This document shows positions 43,031 through 51,869 of a stretch of 64,000 nucleotides of DNA, in pieces. Numbering within the stretch: the stretch's first letter is position 1; every line of letters starts with the position of its first letter. A program made the translations under genes and the position numbers. A model generated the notes under the pieces. That model was not told the DNA's origin. It did no database searches and was given only the letters and a program-made list of their open reading frames with translations. Origin of the DNA: Clostridium frigidicarnis (GTDB taxonomy: Bacteria; Bacillota; Clostridia; Clostridiales; Clostridiaceae); the NCBI RefSeq assembly GCF_900111985.1, contig NZ_FOKI01000003.1, positions 1 through 64,000 of the forward strand, read 5' to 3'.

Positions 43031-45433
43031 TTAAAATCCTCCTAAACTATCAAAGTATCTATATGCCTCCCTAATAGCTTTTTTAGCATATTTAGAGTTA
43101 ACACCTGATTCTATTAATTCTTTATATCCTGTATTAAATTCATATACTATGCTAGTATTAAAGCCGTCTTTACGCCTTCTTGCTCTTTGAGATGAACTTA
43201 ACTTAGCATGTGACTCACCAGAGATACTTTTTAGAAGTATTCCTGGAGCATTTCTTTTTTTGTATCCACTTATGTTATTTTTCTTAGCCCATTGTTCAGC
43301 CCATTCATTTTGAATTGGATGATGAGATTCTATTAGTCCATCTATATATTTATGCGAATAACCATTTGCACGATTTTTACCTGGAGAATTCTTTTTATAC
43401 TTATCAATATCATTAATTTTATACCCACCTTGTTTTATAGGGCTATTTTCTGCTCTTGGTAAAAACTTAATACCATTTCTTTCATTAATATTTTGATGTA
43501 ATTTTTCAGCAGTAAACTCTTCCCCATACTTCTTTTTATAATTTTCTTTTAGCTCTTCTAATCTAGACTTCTTTATAGATTGAGTTTTAGTTTCACATGA
43601 CATATACCCGCTCGGATCATAGTAGCAAATAGGATTGTTACCACAATAAGCATATAGGTTTAATCCATCTCCTCTATAGGTGTCTTCCTGCGTAAATCTA
43701 CCTATAACTGGATTGTAAAATCTAGCTCTTAAATAGTACTTACCTGTAATGCCATCAAATTGCTGTCCTACATAAGTTATTCTATTATGGACTTCTTCTT
43801 TGCCGTCTAATACATTTCCAAAAGCATCATAATAATATTCATTTTTTATTTGCTGATTCTTATCAGTAATAAATATCGTACTACCTTGCTCATCTACAGT
43901 ATAGAAGTACCTATTAAATTTTGATTCTATTGCTGAATTAAATTCTTCACTTGAATCCACAATATCAGCAGCAACAACCTCATAACCCCTACTAAATCTT
44001 GAAATTACATTGTCATCAGAATCTAGTTCAACTAATATATCTCCATTTTTATTGAAAATAAATCTGCTTAATTTTTCATTTTCCTCTATCTCATACCTTA
44101 ATCCTTCAGCATCATATCTATTAACTAAAGTGTTTCCTTCTTTTGTTATAGCTTTTACTTGCTGATTTAAAGTGTTGTATTCAAAGATATTATTTCCTAG
44201 ATTACTTTCTTCTTTTATTGTATTTCCTTGTTTATCATATGTAAAGTAGGTTGTGTTTTCTTTTCCTTGAAGTTCTTTTAATTGGTTCTTTACATTATAA
44301 ACATATTTTTCTGTTATATTATTTGTTGTTTTGCTTAATCTATTTCCAACCTTGTCATAGGTGAAAGATTCTTGTCTTCCATCATAACTTGATTCTTTTA
44401 GCCTATTCATAGAATCGTAGGTGTAATAAGTTTTATGCTTACTACTTAATTTTTCAAGTCTATTTCCATTTAAATCATAGGCATAGTTGTAGTCTACAAG
44501 AACTTCACCATTAGATGATACTGTAACTAGACTCTTAACATTTCCATCCCCATCATAGGTATAATCAGTCTTTAAACCATTTCCTACAGTTATTGATTTT
44601 ATATTATCATTGTTATAATAATCATAGGTTGCAAGAGTATTTTCATTGTTATCTTTTATTACTTTTACTCTATTTTCATCATCATAGCTATATATACTGC
44701 TTTTACCTGTAATGTCTTTTATAGATCTTATATTATTGTTTTTATCATAGGTATAGCTAAGTAGCTGCTTTCCACATGCACTTTTACTTTCTAGCATTCC
44801 TTCTTTGGTATAGCTATACTCATACTGCATATTTTTTGAATATGCACTTTTTAAAGTTCCATCTTCATTATAAGTAAATCTCTCAGTTATAGCATTTTCT
44901 TTATCTTTATTATAAGCTCTTGTTGAAACTATATTTCTATCTAAGTTATAACTTTTCTCAACCTGATTACCATTTCTATCTATTGTCTTAGTTACGTTTC
45001 CTTCATTATCATAATAAAAATATTCACTATGACCTTCTTGATCCTTTATTTCACATACCTGTCCTAAGCTATTGTAGAAATATTCTATTGTTCCACCATT
45101 AGCATCTGTTGTGCTTGTTATATTGCCTGCATAGTCATAGGTATATGCTTCCTGTCCACCTTCTGGTGTTACTATTTTTGTTATTCTGCCCCAGTCATCT
45201 AAAACATAGCTTGTTTCATTTCCATTACCATCAATTATTCCTGTAATGTTTCCTCTTCCATCATATTTGTAGCTTTGGGCTACCTTATTTTCTTTTTTAC
45301 TACTTGGAGTTATAATTTCTTTAATTTTTCCTAGTAGATTATGAGTGTACTCTACTTTATTATTTTCACCATCAATGGATGTTTTTATATTTCCTTTAGG
45401 ATCATAAGTGTTTTGTGTTACAACCTGTCCCAT
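43031..45433 (-). CDS. RHS repeat protein with SHH-type nuclease tip, 5'-truncated
   Basis: 800 codons from ATG 45433, but no ribosome binding site precedes it and the same frame stays open up to a TGA at 45740-45742 (residues such as IKQVLPEQYDEK and YSYNLRGKVVEI before the Met). It is thus an RHS/YD-repeat gene that has lost its 5' part. About 30 YD repeats (YDxxGN...) form the shell. The core ends in RFTQEDTYRGDGLNLYAYC and YYDPSGY. The variable tip has IESHHPIQNEWAEQWAKK and GESHAKLSSSQRARR, the SHH pattern of HNH/Endo VII-fold toxins. A SUKH immunity gene follows at once. Delivery is probably by the spike genes upstream on the same strand. Confidence 0.85.
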   Translation of the reverse strand: MGQVVTQNTYDPKGNIKTSIDGENNKVEYTHNLLGKIKEIITPSSKKENKVAQSYKYDGRGNITGIIDGNGNETSYVLDDWGRITKIVTPEGGQEAYTYDYAGNITSTTDANGGTIEYFYNSLGQVCEIKDQEGHSEYFYYDNEGNVTKTIDRNGNQVEKSYNLDRNIVSTRAYNKDKENAITERFTYNEDGTLKSAYSKNMQYEYSYTKEGMLESKSACGKQLLSYTYDKNNNIRSIKDITGKSSIYSYDDENRVKVIKDNNENTLATYDYYNNDNIKSITVGNGLKTDYTYDGDGNVKSLVTVSSNGEVLVDYNYAYDLNGNRLEKLSSKHKTYYTYDSMNRLKESSYDGRQESFTYDKVGNRLSKTTNNITEKYVYNVKNQLKELQGKENTTYFTYDKQGNTIKEESNLGNNIFEYNTLNQQVKAITKEGNTLVNRYDAEGLRYEIEENEKLSRFIFNKNGDILVELDSDDNVISRFSRGYEVVAADIVDSSEEFNSAIESKFNRYFYTVDEQGSTIFITDKNQQIKNEYYYDAFGNVLDGKEEVHNRITYVGQQFDGITGKYYLRARFYNPVIGRFTQEDTYRGDGLNLYAYCGNNPICYYDPSGYMSCETKTQSIKKSRLEELKENYKKKYGEEFTAEKLHQNINERNGIKFLPRAENSPIKQGGYKINDIDKYKKNSPGKNRANGYSHKYIDGLIESHHPIQNEWAEQWAKKNNISGYKKRNAPGILLKSISGESHAKLSSSQRARRRKDGFNTSIVYEFNTGYKELIESGVNSKYAKKAIREAYRYFDSLGGF

Positions 45434-45698
45434 TGGATTTTTAATTTCTACAACTTTTCCTCTTAGGTTATATGAATAAGTTGTACCAAGTCCATTATCA
45501 GTTTTTTCATCATATTGCTCTGGTAATACTTGTTTTATTATTCTATCATTTTTATCATAAAATAATCTTGTTGTATTTCCTGAAGCATTAATATAGTGAG
45601 TAAGTCTATTTTTAGTATCATATTTATATTTCTTTATTTTTTCAAACTTATCTTCTTCTAAGTTTTTACTGCTACTGTATTCTTTTAAATTTATTACA

Positions 45699-46088
45699 TT
45701 ATTTAGAAAATATTGATGAAAATATTGATGAAAAATAAATCAGTATTAATATTTTTATAGAAGAATATATTGAAAGCCCATTAGAATCCCCAAACACCCA
45801 AATTATTTTTAACATTTCTGTTTCCCCTACAATTACCCTTAGTGCAAACTCTAGCAAAACTTTAGGCATATTATTACCTTGCATTAATCCAAATTCATCT
45901 AAAACATCAATAGTGTCTTTATCTTCTATCGCTACAATTGAACCAACTTCACTAAGGTTATAGTCTTGCCATGTTTCCCTTACAATACCTTCTGCAATTT
46001 CTTGAAAATATGCTAGTAGTTCTTCCTTCAATGGTTTTGAAATAAGTTTTAGATTATTAATTTCATTCAAAGTGCTTATTATTATCAT
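45699..46088 (-). CDS. Immunity-like fragment fused at its 3' end to a deletion junction
   Basis: A 129-codon frame. Residues 1-105 (LNEINNLKLISKPLKEELL, GIVRETWQDYNLSEVGS, DFGLMQGN-like MQGNNMPKVLLEFALRVIVG) look like a normal acidic small protein. The last ~20 residues (IKILILIYFSSIFSSIFSK) are low-complexity and come from a tandem repeat at 45716-45735 where the truncated RHS frame begins in another frame. The original C-terminus is probably lost. It starts 14 bases after the recombinase with AAGGAGG. Unknown family. Confidence 0.6.
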   Translation of the reverse strand: MIIISTLNEINNLKLISKPLKEELLAYFQEIAEGIVRETWQDYNLSEVGSIVAIEDKDTIDVLDEFGLMQGNNMPKVLLEFALRVIVGETEMLKIIWVFGDSNGLSIYSSIKILILIYFSSIFSSIFSK

Positions 46089-46102
46089 TGAAAATTCCTC
46101 CT

Positions 46103-46981
46103 TTATAGCAGGCTTACAGCCCTCATTTTATCTTCCTTACTACTATTGATATAGAATTTAGCTGTGGTTTCAATGCTACTATGTCCTGCTAGTTTACTTA
46201 CTGTTGTTATAGGAATACCTTTAGTTATAAGTCTTGTGCAGAATGTGTGTCTAAATGTATGAGGCTTTAATTTAATTTCAAAATTGCCTTTCAATGTATG
46301 TTTTTCAAGAAGTGTGTTTACTGCATCTCTTTGAATTACTCCCCTTTGTCCTAAGATTAGGTACTCTGAATCTTTGTATGGATTATTATTCCTTTCGGGA
46401 ATGTATTCCTGTATGGTGTCCATTACTTCAAACTTTACTGGAACTTCTCGCACCTTTCCTCCCTTGCCAATGATTTTAATTTGACTCAATAGGAAATCAA
46501 TATTCTTTAGCCTAATGTCACAAAGTTCGCTAACTCTTACTCCTGTAAACATCAAAATTTGGATTATAATTTTATCTCTTAGACTTACTTTCTTTGAGTC
46601 TTGAATATAGAATTGAATTCTTTCAAGCTGATTATCTATATATACTTCCAATTGATGCTCTGAACCAATAGCTATTTTTACTCTATCTTTTTTCAAGTCG
46701 ATTACATTTTCTTGCATGTATCCTTTTGCTACTAAAAAGTTATTAAAAGCTTGAATACTGTTTACTTTCTTATTGATAGTAGCAGGCTCATAACTGTTAT
46801 CAACTAAATAGTTTTTATAACTGGTTATATAGAATCTTTTTAAAGTTCCATCAAATTCTACTCCCATTGTTCCAAGATATTTTAAAAATGCTGTAATATC
46901 TCTAACATAACTTTGCACTGTATTAGTGCTTTTACCATCCTCAATTAAATTAATTGTGAATTGTTCTATTATTGTTATCAT
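46103..46981 (-). CDS. Tyrosine recombinase/integrase (XerC-like)
   Basis: 292 residues from ATG 46981, favoured because AGAGGAAG lies just upstream; a six-residue upstream start is possible. The N-terminal SAM-like core-binding domain (TIIEQFTINLIEDGKST to about 100) is followed by the catalytic domain: TGVRVSELCDIRL (Arg I), GKGGKVREVPV (Lys), HTFRHTFCTRL (His-x-x-Arg), LAGHSSIETTAKFY (His and the Tyr nucleophile). All catalytic residues are kept. It heads the toxin-cassette array and is followed by an immunity-like fragment. A palindrome lies 145 bases upstream (47126-47159). It may act in cassette exchange, or be a stray integrase. Confidence 0.9.
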   Translation of the reverse strand: MITIIEQFTINLIEDGKSTNTVQSYVRDITAFLKYLGTMGVEFDGTLKRFYITSYKNYLVDNSYEPATINKKVNSIQAFNNFLVAKGYMQENVIDLKKDRVKIAIGSEHQLEVYIDNQLERIQFYIQDSKKVSLRDKIIIQILMFTGVRVSELCDIRLKNIDFLLSQIKIIGKGGKVREVPVKFEVMDTIQEYIPERNNNPYKDSEYLILGQRGVIQRDAVNTLLEKHTLKGNFEIKLKPHTFRHTFCTRLITKGIPITTVSKLAGHSSIETTAKFYINSSKEDKMRAVSLL

Positions 46982-47020
46982 CTTTTTTCTTCCTCTCATT
47001 GTTATTTTTAGACAAAAGAA

Positions 47021-47058
47021 AAGACTAACAAAGGAAATAGTTATCCAATGTTAGTCTT
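47021..47058. terminator. Terminator/hairpin upstream of the recombinase
   Basis: AAGACTAACA and TGTTAGTCTT with an 18-base loop; T-rich tracts lie on both sides. On the minus strand it could end the long injection-system operon before the recombinase gene. Confidence 0.6.
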
Positions 47059-47633
47059 GATTTTTTATTTTTAGGTTGTATCTAGGTCACAAATTGGTTA
47101 CATTCAGGTCATAGTAAACCCTTGATTCAACTAAGCTTGGTCGCAAGGGCGTAGTTGAAACCAACTTTATTCTAGTATTTAGTATTTTTTTTATAACTTG
47201 ATTACCCTCAAACTTAGACCTATACAACCAAGTCATTGATTTTACTGGATTTCCTACGTCCAAAATACGCCCAAGCTATGTCCTACTGTATCCAATCCAA
47301 GTTAGACCTTAGAAAGAAAAACTCCAACCGACACCTTTACAGCATCCATTGGAATTTTGCTATTAGCTTGAATCAGACATCAAAAGAAGCTTTTACTAAA
47401 TGCCCTATGTTTCTACAGCAACTGGCATTTGAACCTCTTTTTGATGGCTGTTTGCAGTTTTTAGAGTATATTTTTCACATAGTAATCTGCAAACTTACTA
47501 CAGAATTTGAATTATGCAGTGTTTTTGTTTTACATAGTTATTGAGCTTAATCAATTTGTAATGTTATTACCCACCTAAAAACTTTTTAAGTTAGTTTTTC
47601 CTATGTTTTGTATTGAGATTATTTTGAATTTTT
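47059..47633. other. Gene-free region with palindrome at 47126-47159
   Basis: The stretch is less AT-rich than typical spacers. TTCAACTA (47126-47133) and TAGTTGAA (47152-47159) flank a GC-richer centre (AGCTTGGTCGCAAGGGCG). A plus-strand frame at 47236-47544 has no start site or family pattern, and the minus strand has stops throughout; it may be decayed coding DNA. The palindrome could be a site for the recombinase or a folded RNA. Confidence 0.4.
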
Positions 47634-47948
47634 CTACAATAACTCAACCCCAATTTGCTTTTTAAATTTAACCTTTAGTATGCTTTTTTCTTTGTTATTT
47701 ATCACCATTTCATCATTCACTTTATTAATACCTTCTACATTTTCAATCTTACAAGTAAAAACTGTTAATTGTTGATAGGTTATTGTTATTTCACATATTT
47801 TTCTGTATACGTCCATGGACATAACTATTTCAAATCCCTTATTATCATTTAAAGAATAAATAAGCTCACCAGCTTCTAATTTTCCAATGCTAACAGGTTC
47901 ATTACAAAACAACTCTAATAATTCAAATTCATCATATTTAATATACAT
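47634..47948 (-). CDS. Candidate immunity protein for the VgrG-fused toxin
   Basis: A 104-residue, mostly beta protein (YIKYDEFELLELFCNEPVSI, GELIYSLNDNKGFEIVMSMD, ICEITITYQQLTVFTCKIE). It follows the toxin-tipped VgrG gene by 12 bases and is the last gene of the operon. Family not recognised; assignment by position and size. Confidence 0.6.
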   Translation of the reverse strand: MYIKYDEFELLELFCNEPVSIGKLEAGELIYSLNDNKGFEIVMSMDVYRKICEITITYQQLTVFTCKIENVEGINKVNDEMVINNKEKSILKVKFKKQIGVELL

Positions 47949-47960
47949 GTTATCACTCCT

Positions 47961-50300
47961 TTATTTTGGTATTACAGTTATTACATCTCCAGCTCCATTT
48001 ACTACAACTGTTACATCCCCAGTTTCATGTATAAATGTATCGGCATACTTACCTGGTGCTGAAGTAGTATTCTTAATTGCATCTTCAATTACACTTGGGG
48101 GTATATTTCTTGGGTCAACATATTTCTTTACAAAATCTGAATATGCCTTTGTTTGTGGTTCTAATCCCTTTCCCTTTGCTAAATCGGCTGCAATTTTCTC
48201 TAGTTCTGCTCTAACTTGTGGTGTATCAGGTGCCATTCTTTCCATAGCATGTTGGGAATATCTTCGTCCATTAATATAACCTCCGCCTTTCAACATATCC
48301 CAGCCAGCTTCTCCTGCCCCCTCAGAAGAAGCTCTCTCAATCAGATTATTAATTCTCGAGAAACCATCACCTAACCATGATTTTGCTTTTCCTACAAGTT
48401 TACCTCCAACCTTACCTAATCCATGGAATATTCCAGCTGTTATTGCACCTAGGCTAAATTGGTTTGCTATAGCTAATGGATCAAATGGTCTATCACCAAG
48501 TACTTGACCAAAATATTCATCTAAACCACCAAACAATCCACATTCAAGCATAGACCCACCTACTCCAGTAATTCCTAATGGTCCCATTATTGCTCCTACT
48601 AATGCACCTACTAATGCACCTTTAAGTGCATTCTCTAAATATGTCCCGGGACTACTTTGTGTATTATTGGCCTTATCTGACATTGCAGTACTTGCTACTC
48701 CAATTGCTGCTCCTATTACTGCCCCTGCAAGTACTGCTGCTCCTATACCAAAAGTTGCTACTGATGCTACTATTACTACTGCTGCCGCTGCCACTACAAG
48801 TAGTTTTCCCCAGCTAAATCCCTTCTTTTCTTCTTTCTTTTCTGGTTCAACAGGCTTTGGTGCTTCTCCTTTTTGTGGTTCATCATCAAATGGCTCATAG
48901 GTTGTTCTGTCTGTTGCTTCTGCCATTACATTGTCAGATAAAAAGTGGTATTCATTTTCTATTGATATTCCACTTTCTACTCCTGTTTTCTTTGTAAGTA
49001 ACTGACTCTCTGCCTTTATTAGCACGTTTTTTCCTGTTATAGATATTTCTTCACTGGCATCTAATTTTAATTTTTTATGACTTGTTAATGTTACTCCTAC
49101 TCCATCCTCAAATTTTATATTTAATGGTTCTTTAGATCCACCTTTTATATTTATGCTTGATGGTGTAAGTTCAAGTTCACTTCCATGCTCTGTTCCAAAA
49201 CATCTTTTATTAGGATCTTGGAATTTATCACAACCTCCGCCATTTTTCCTTACACATCCTGTGACACTTGGATTTTCTCCTGCTGAATTTGGAAAGTATA
49301 AGCTAGCAAAAGTTCCAACCTTAGGCATACAATACATAGCGCTACTTGTAGCTGGTGCAAAAGGAAACCATGCTGCATTTGATGATTGTTCTTTATCTAT
49401 ATCAAGGTGAAGTTTTAATTTCTCACCACTTGTTTCTATTACCTTACCTTGTAGAGATATACCTTTTAACAAATTGTTATGTATTTTTTGTTGTCTTATT
49501 CCTTTTTTTCTACATAACTTATATTTATATGTTAATATTCCCTTATCCATATATGCTTCTAATTGGCTAACATACATTTTTTTATTTCTAAATGTTATTT
49601 CGTCACCAATCATATATTTATTTATACTTTCTATCTCATAACTAAAGAAATCTGTGTCATGAAATCCAGCATCATCCCCACCTGCTTTTTTGAAAGCTAG
49701 TAAATTCTTATTAACTTTATACCTTATATTTTCCTCTATTGTATACTTGTTCTCATTAGGTAATCCAAAATTAATTTTAGGTCTTTTCTCAATTATATCA
49801 CATAGTATTACCGAATTTACCTCACTTGCAATCCTTTTTATAAATTCCCAATCGGTCTCATTATATTGAACTAATGTCTTACCAGTTTTATAATTTTCAT
49901 CTATATTATTGCTAAAAATACTTCCTGAGGATTTTGTTATAACTCCTTCTATGATATCTTGGTATTTTGCATCTATATCCTGAAACGATCTACTTTTCTT
50001 TTCTAAATCCAATAAAAAACTTGAAGATATACATTCTAACTCAATATAATATATTCCATTATTATTGGTTGTTTTAATATTTTCAACTAATCCCTGAAAT
50101 ATAGTTTGTCCATTTTCTTCATAAAGACCCACAAAATCATTAGAAGTAGCACTTATTGACGCCGCAAAATTATATGAATCATCAACTATACCCTTTATAT
50201 ACAAATAGCCATGCTCATTTGGCTTATGTTTGATCTTTATATTTTCTATACTTAATATATTATATGGTGATTCTACCTTTAAATTATGAAAACCTCCCAT
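47961..50300 (-). CDS. VgrG-like spike protein with hydrophobic region and C-terminal toxin
   Basis: 779 residues. Residues 1-~270 match the gp27-like part of VgrG/phage late control D proteins, including VQYNETDWEFIKRIASEVNS, a block shared with the second spike gene. The OB/needle part (about 275-450) has KVIETSGEKLKLHLDID and CMPKVGTFASLYFPNSAGENP. A proline/lysine linker leads to two long hydrophobic segments (about 505-540 and 560-590), as in PreTM regions of T6SS effectors. The tip INGRRYSQHAMERMAPDTPQ to the end, with ETGDVTVVVNGAGDVITVIPK, has the layout of a BECR-type ribonuclease or related toxin (His, Arg and Glu/Asp spaced along a short beta domain). It is followed by a small candidate immunity gene and preceded by a PAAR-like gene. 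Confidence 0.8.
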   Translation of the reverse strand: MGGFHNLKVESPYNILSIENIKIKHKPNEHGYLYIKGIVDDSYNFAASISATSNDFVGLYEENGQTIFQGLVENIKTTNNNGIYYIELECISSSFLLDLEKKSRSFQDIDAKYQDIIEGVITKSSGSIFSNNIDENYKTGKTLVQYNETDWEFIKRIASEVNSVILCDIIEKRPKINFGLPNENKYTIEENIRYKVNKNLLAFKKAGGDDAGFHDTDFFSYEIESINKYMIGDEITFRNKKMYVSQLEAYMDKGILTYKYKLCRKKGIRQQKIHNNLLKGISLQGKVIETSGEKLKLHLDIDKEQSSNAAWFPFAPATSSAMYCMPKVGTFASLYFPNSAGENPSVTGCVRKNGGGCDKFQDPNKRCFGTEHGSELELTPSSINIKGGSKEPLNIKFEDGVGVTLTSHKKLKLDASEEISITGKNVLIKAESQLLTKKTGVESGISIENEYHFLSDNVMAEATDRTTYEPFDDEPQKGEAPKPVEPEKKEEKKGFSWGKLLVVAAAAVVIVASVATFGIGAAVLAGAVIGAAIGVASTAMSDKANNTQSSPGTYLENALKGALVGALVGAIMGPLGITGVGGSMLECGLFGGLDEYFGQVLGDRPFDPLAIANQFSLGAITAGIFHGLGKVGGKLVGKAKSWLGDGFSRINNLIERASSEGAGEAGWDMLKGGGYINGRRYSQHAMERMAPDTPQVRAELEKIAADLAKGKGLEPQTKAYSDFVKKYVDPRNIPPSVIEDAIKNTTSAPGKYADTFIHETGDVTVVVNGAGDVITVIPK

Positions 50301-50324
50301 GAATTTATCACCCCCTATGCTTCA

Positions 50325-50720
50325 TTATTCTTCCTTTTGACCATCATCATCAAATGTTATTAATCCCCCATAGGCACATACCAATTCTGACTTTGTAGTA
50401 AGTGCAGATTTTCCCTCTACTTTTGTTTTATCCTTAGTTTTTATCCAATCATCTAGTATTTTAGGGCAACACTTTTTACCTGTTACGGTTGACCCATCTT
50501 CTTCCTTTATTAAAAAAATTGTTTCACTTGATGGACAATTGCCACTGCATATCCCAAAATAAGTAATATTATCTTCTTCTACTCTATCTTCTTTATTCAT
50601 CATTGGTTGTCCATTAACATATGAACCATGGCTTGTTGGGAGATTTATTTTTCTTTTATGACTTCCAAACTTACATTTCATTTTTGCTCCCCTTACAACA
50701 TATTTCTCATCTTCTGCCAC
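50325..50720 (-). CDS. DUF4280 PAAR-like spike-tip protein
   Basis: A 131-residue protein: YVVRGAKMKCKFGSHKRKIN, LPTSHGSYVNGQPMMNKED, FGICSGNCPS, CCPKILDDWIK, and SALTTKSELVCAYGGLITF. This is the order of motifs in DUF4280 proteins, which replace PAAR as the cone tip on VgrG-type spikes in Firmicutes and others. Six or more Cys residues could hold a metal. It lies directly before the toxin-bearing VgrG gene. Confidence 0.85.
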   Translation of the reverse strand: MAEDEKYVVRGAKMKCKFGSHKRKINLPTSHGSYVNGQPMMNKEDRVEEDNITYFGICSGNCPSSETIFLIKEEDGSTVTGKKCCPKILDDWIKTKDKTKVEGKSALTTKSELVCAYGGLITFDDDGQKEE

Positions 50721-50739
50721 TTATAATCCCTCCCTTTAT

Positions 50740-51264
50740 TTATGAAACACACAACTTTTCAAGTTTTATTCCGGTAAAACCTCTTCTTAATATACTTTCA
50801 GCAACATCAAGTCTTACTACTATTAAAGTTTTAAATTCATTTTTTATTTTAAATATTTTTTTACCTTTTATCTTTTTACTATCTAAAACAATCTTTTTTA
50901 TTACACTTCTATCCATATTAAATTCACTTTCTTCACTTAAAGCATCCAATTCTTCAAATATTGGAAGGCAATAATTTTTTTGTCTTTCATGCTGTAAATC
51001 AATTAAAGGTATTGTTTTAAAATAAATATTTGCATCATACTTTTCTATAATATTTTTTAAATCATCTGACATTAAAAAAAGAGGTTTATCTAATATATCC
51101 AAAAAAGCACTGTCTTTATCCGCTTTTACATTTAAAATCACAGTATCACTAATATTGTCACATGTTGAAAGATTGATATCTTTTATATTAATATTTTTAT
51201 GCACATCTATAAGTTGTGGAACATTAACATATCTTGTATCTTGCTTTAATAAAAAGTAATCCAT
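50740..51264 (-). CDS. Conserved-looking hypothetical protein of the spike cluster
   Basis: A 174-residue mixed alpha/beta protein (MDYFLLKQDTRYVNVPQLID, SDDLKNIIEKYDANIYFKT, and C-terminal RLDVAESILRRGFTGIKLEKL). It resembles in style the DUF1629/Imm43-type proteins that end in ...E.ILRR...G..., but I would not assign it. It sits between the 200-residue unknown and DUF4280, within a compact operon. Possible adaptor or immunity protein. Confidence 0.6.
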   Translation of the reverse strand: MDYFLLKQDTRYVNVPQLIDVHKNINIKDINLSTCDNISDTVILNVKADKDSAFLDILDKPLFLMSDDLKNIIEKYDANIYFKTIPLIDLQHERQKNYCLPIFEELDALSEESEFNMDRSVIKKIVLDSKKIKGKKIFKIKNEFKTLIVVRLDVAESILRRGFTGIKLEKLCVS

Positions 51265-51266
51265 AA

Positions 51267-51869
51267 TTATATATCCTCTTCCTTGTATAAAATCTCACTT
51301 CTATCCATATATTCTCCTACCATAATACATATATCTTTGTCCTTGCTCATTTCTTTGTAATATGAAGATTCTATAAGCCTAAGTACTATGCTTCTTAAAA
51401 ATTCAATAGCTAAAACGTGATATTTTCCTGCTTCTAAAAACTTTATATTATCTATGTCCATAGATGTTATAGTTCTTCCATATTCATTTTTTATATTTTC
51501 AAGTTCACACATATGATCAAATAGAGATTTAAATATAAAGTTTAAATCAATCTCTGTAGAACACTCTTTTTTGTCTAGAAACCAATTTTCATCATATAAA
51601 TCAATTCTATAAAAAGCTTTATTGCCCATAATACTTGTACGTAAAAATGATATATAAATATATTTAATATTTCCCTTTAAAGAGTCTCTTTGTAAAGACA
51701 GAGCATTTTTACATACTGAATTAAATTTAAAGACTATGCTATTATCAATTTCATCTATATTCTTGCTATATCTTTCATCTATATTAAACACTTCATCTTG
51801 CCAACGTTTGGCTACATGTTTTATAAAAAATTGCTCTTTAATCTCTTTCTTCTCTAAACAATTAATCAT
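51267..51869 (-). CDS. Hypothetical protein of the spike cluster
   Basis: A 200-residue soluble protein (KEQFFIKHVAKRWQDEVF, IKYIYISFLRTSIMGNKAFYRIDLYDENWF as the beta part FLRTSIMGNKAFYRIDLYD, and a helical C-terminus). It overlaps the preceding VgrG-like gene by ATGA, so it is translated together with it. No family recognised. Proteins of this size between VgrG and PAAR genes are often effector adaptors, but nothing in the sequence proves that role. Confidence 0.6.
   Translation of the reverse strand: MINCLEKKEIKEQFFIKHVAKRWQDEVFNIDERYSKNIDEIDNSIVFKFNSVCKNALSLQRDSLKGNIKYIYISFLRTSIMGNKAFYRIDLYDENWFLDKKECSTEIDLNFIFKSLFDHMCELENIKNEYGRTITSMDIDNIKFLEAGKYHVLAIEFLRSIVLRLIESSYYKEMSKDKDICIMVGEYMDRSEILYKEEDI

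Noticed and set aside
47236-47544. 102-codon plus-strand frame between the recombinase and the spike operon
   Set aside because: No ribosome binding site, no family pattern and opposite to all neighbours; described instead as a gene-free region.
48667-48900. Ala/Thr/Pro-rich plus-strand frame inside the toxin-VgrG gene
   Set aside because: It is the complement of the hydrophobic, Gly/Ala-rich segment of the real gene.
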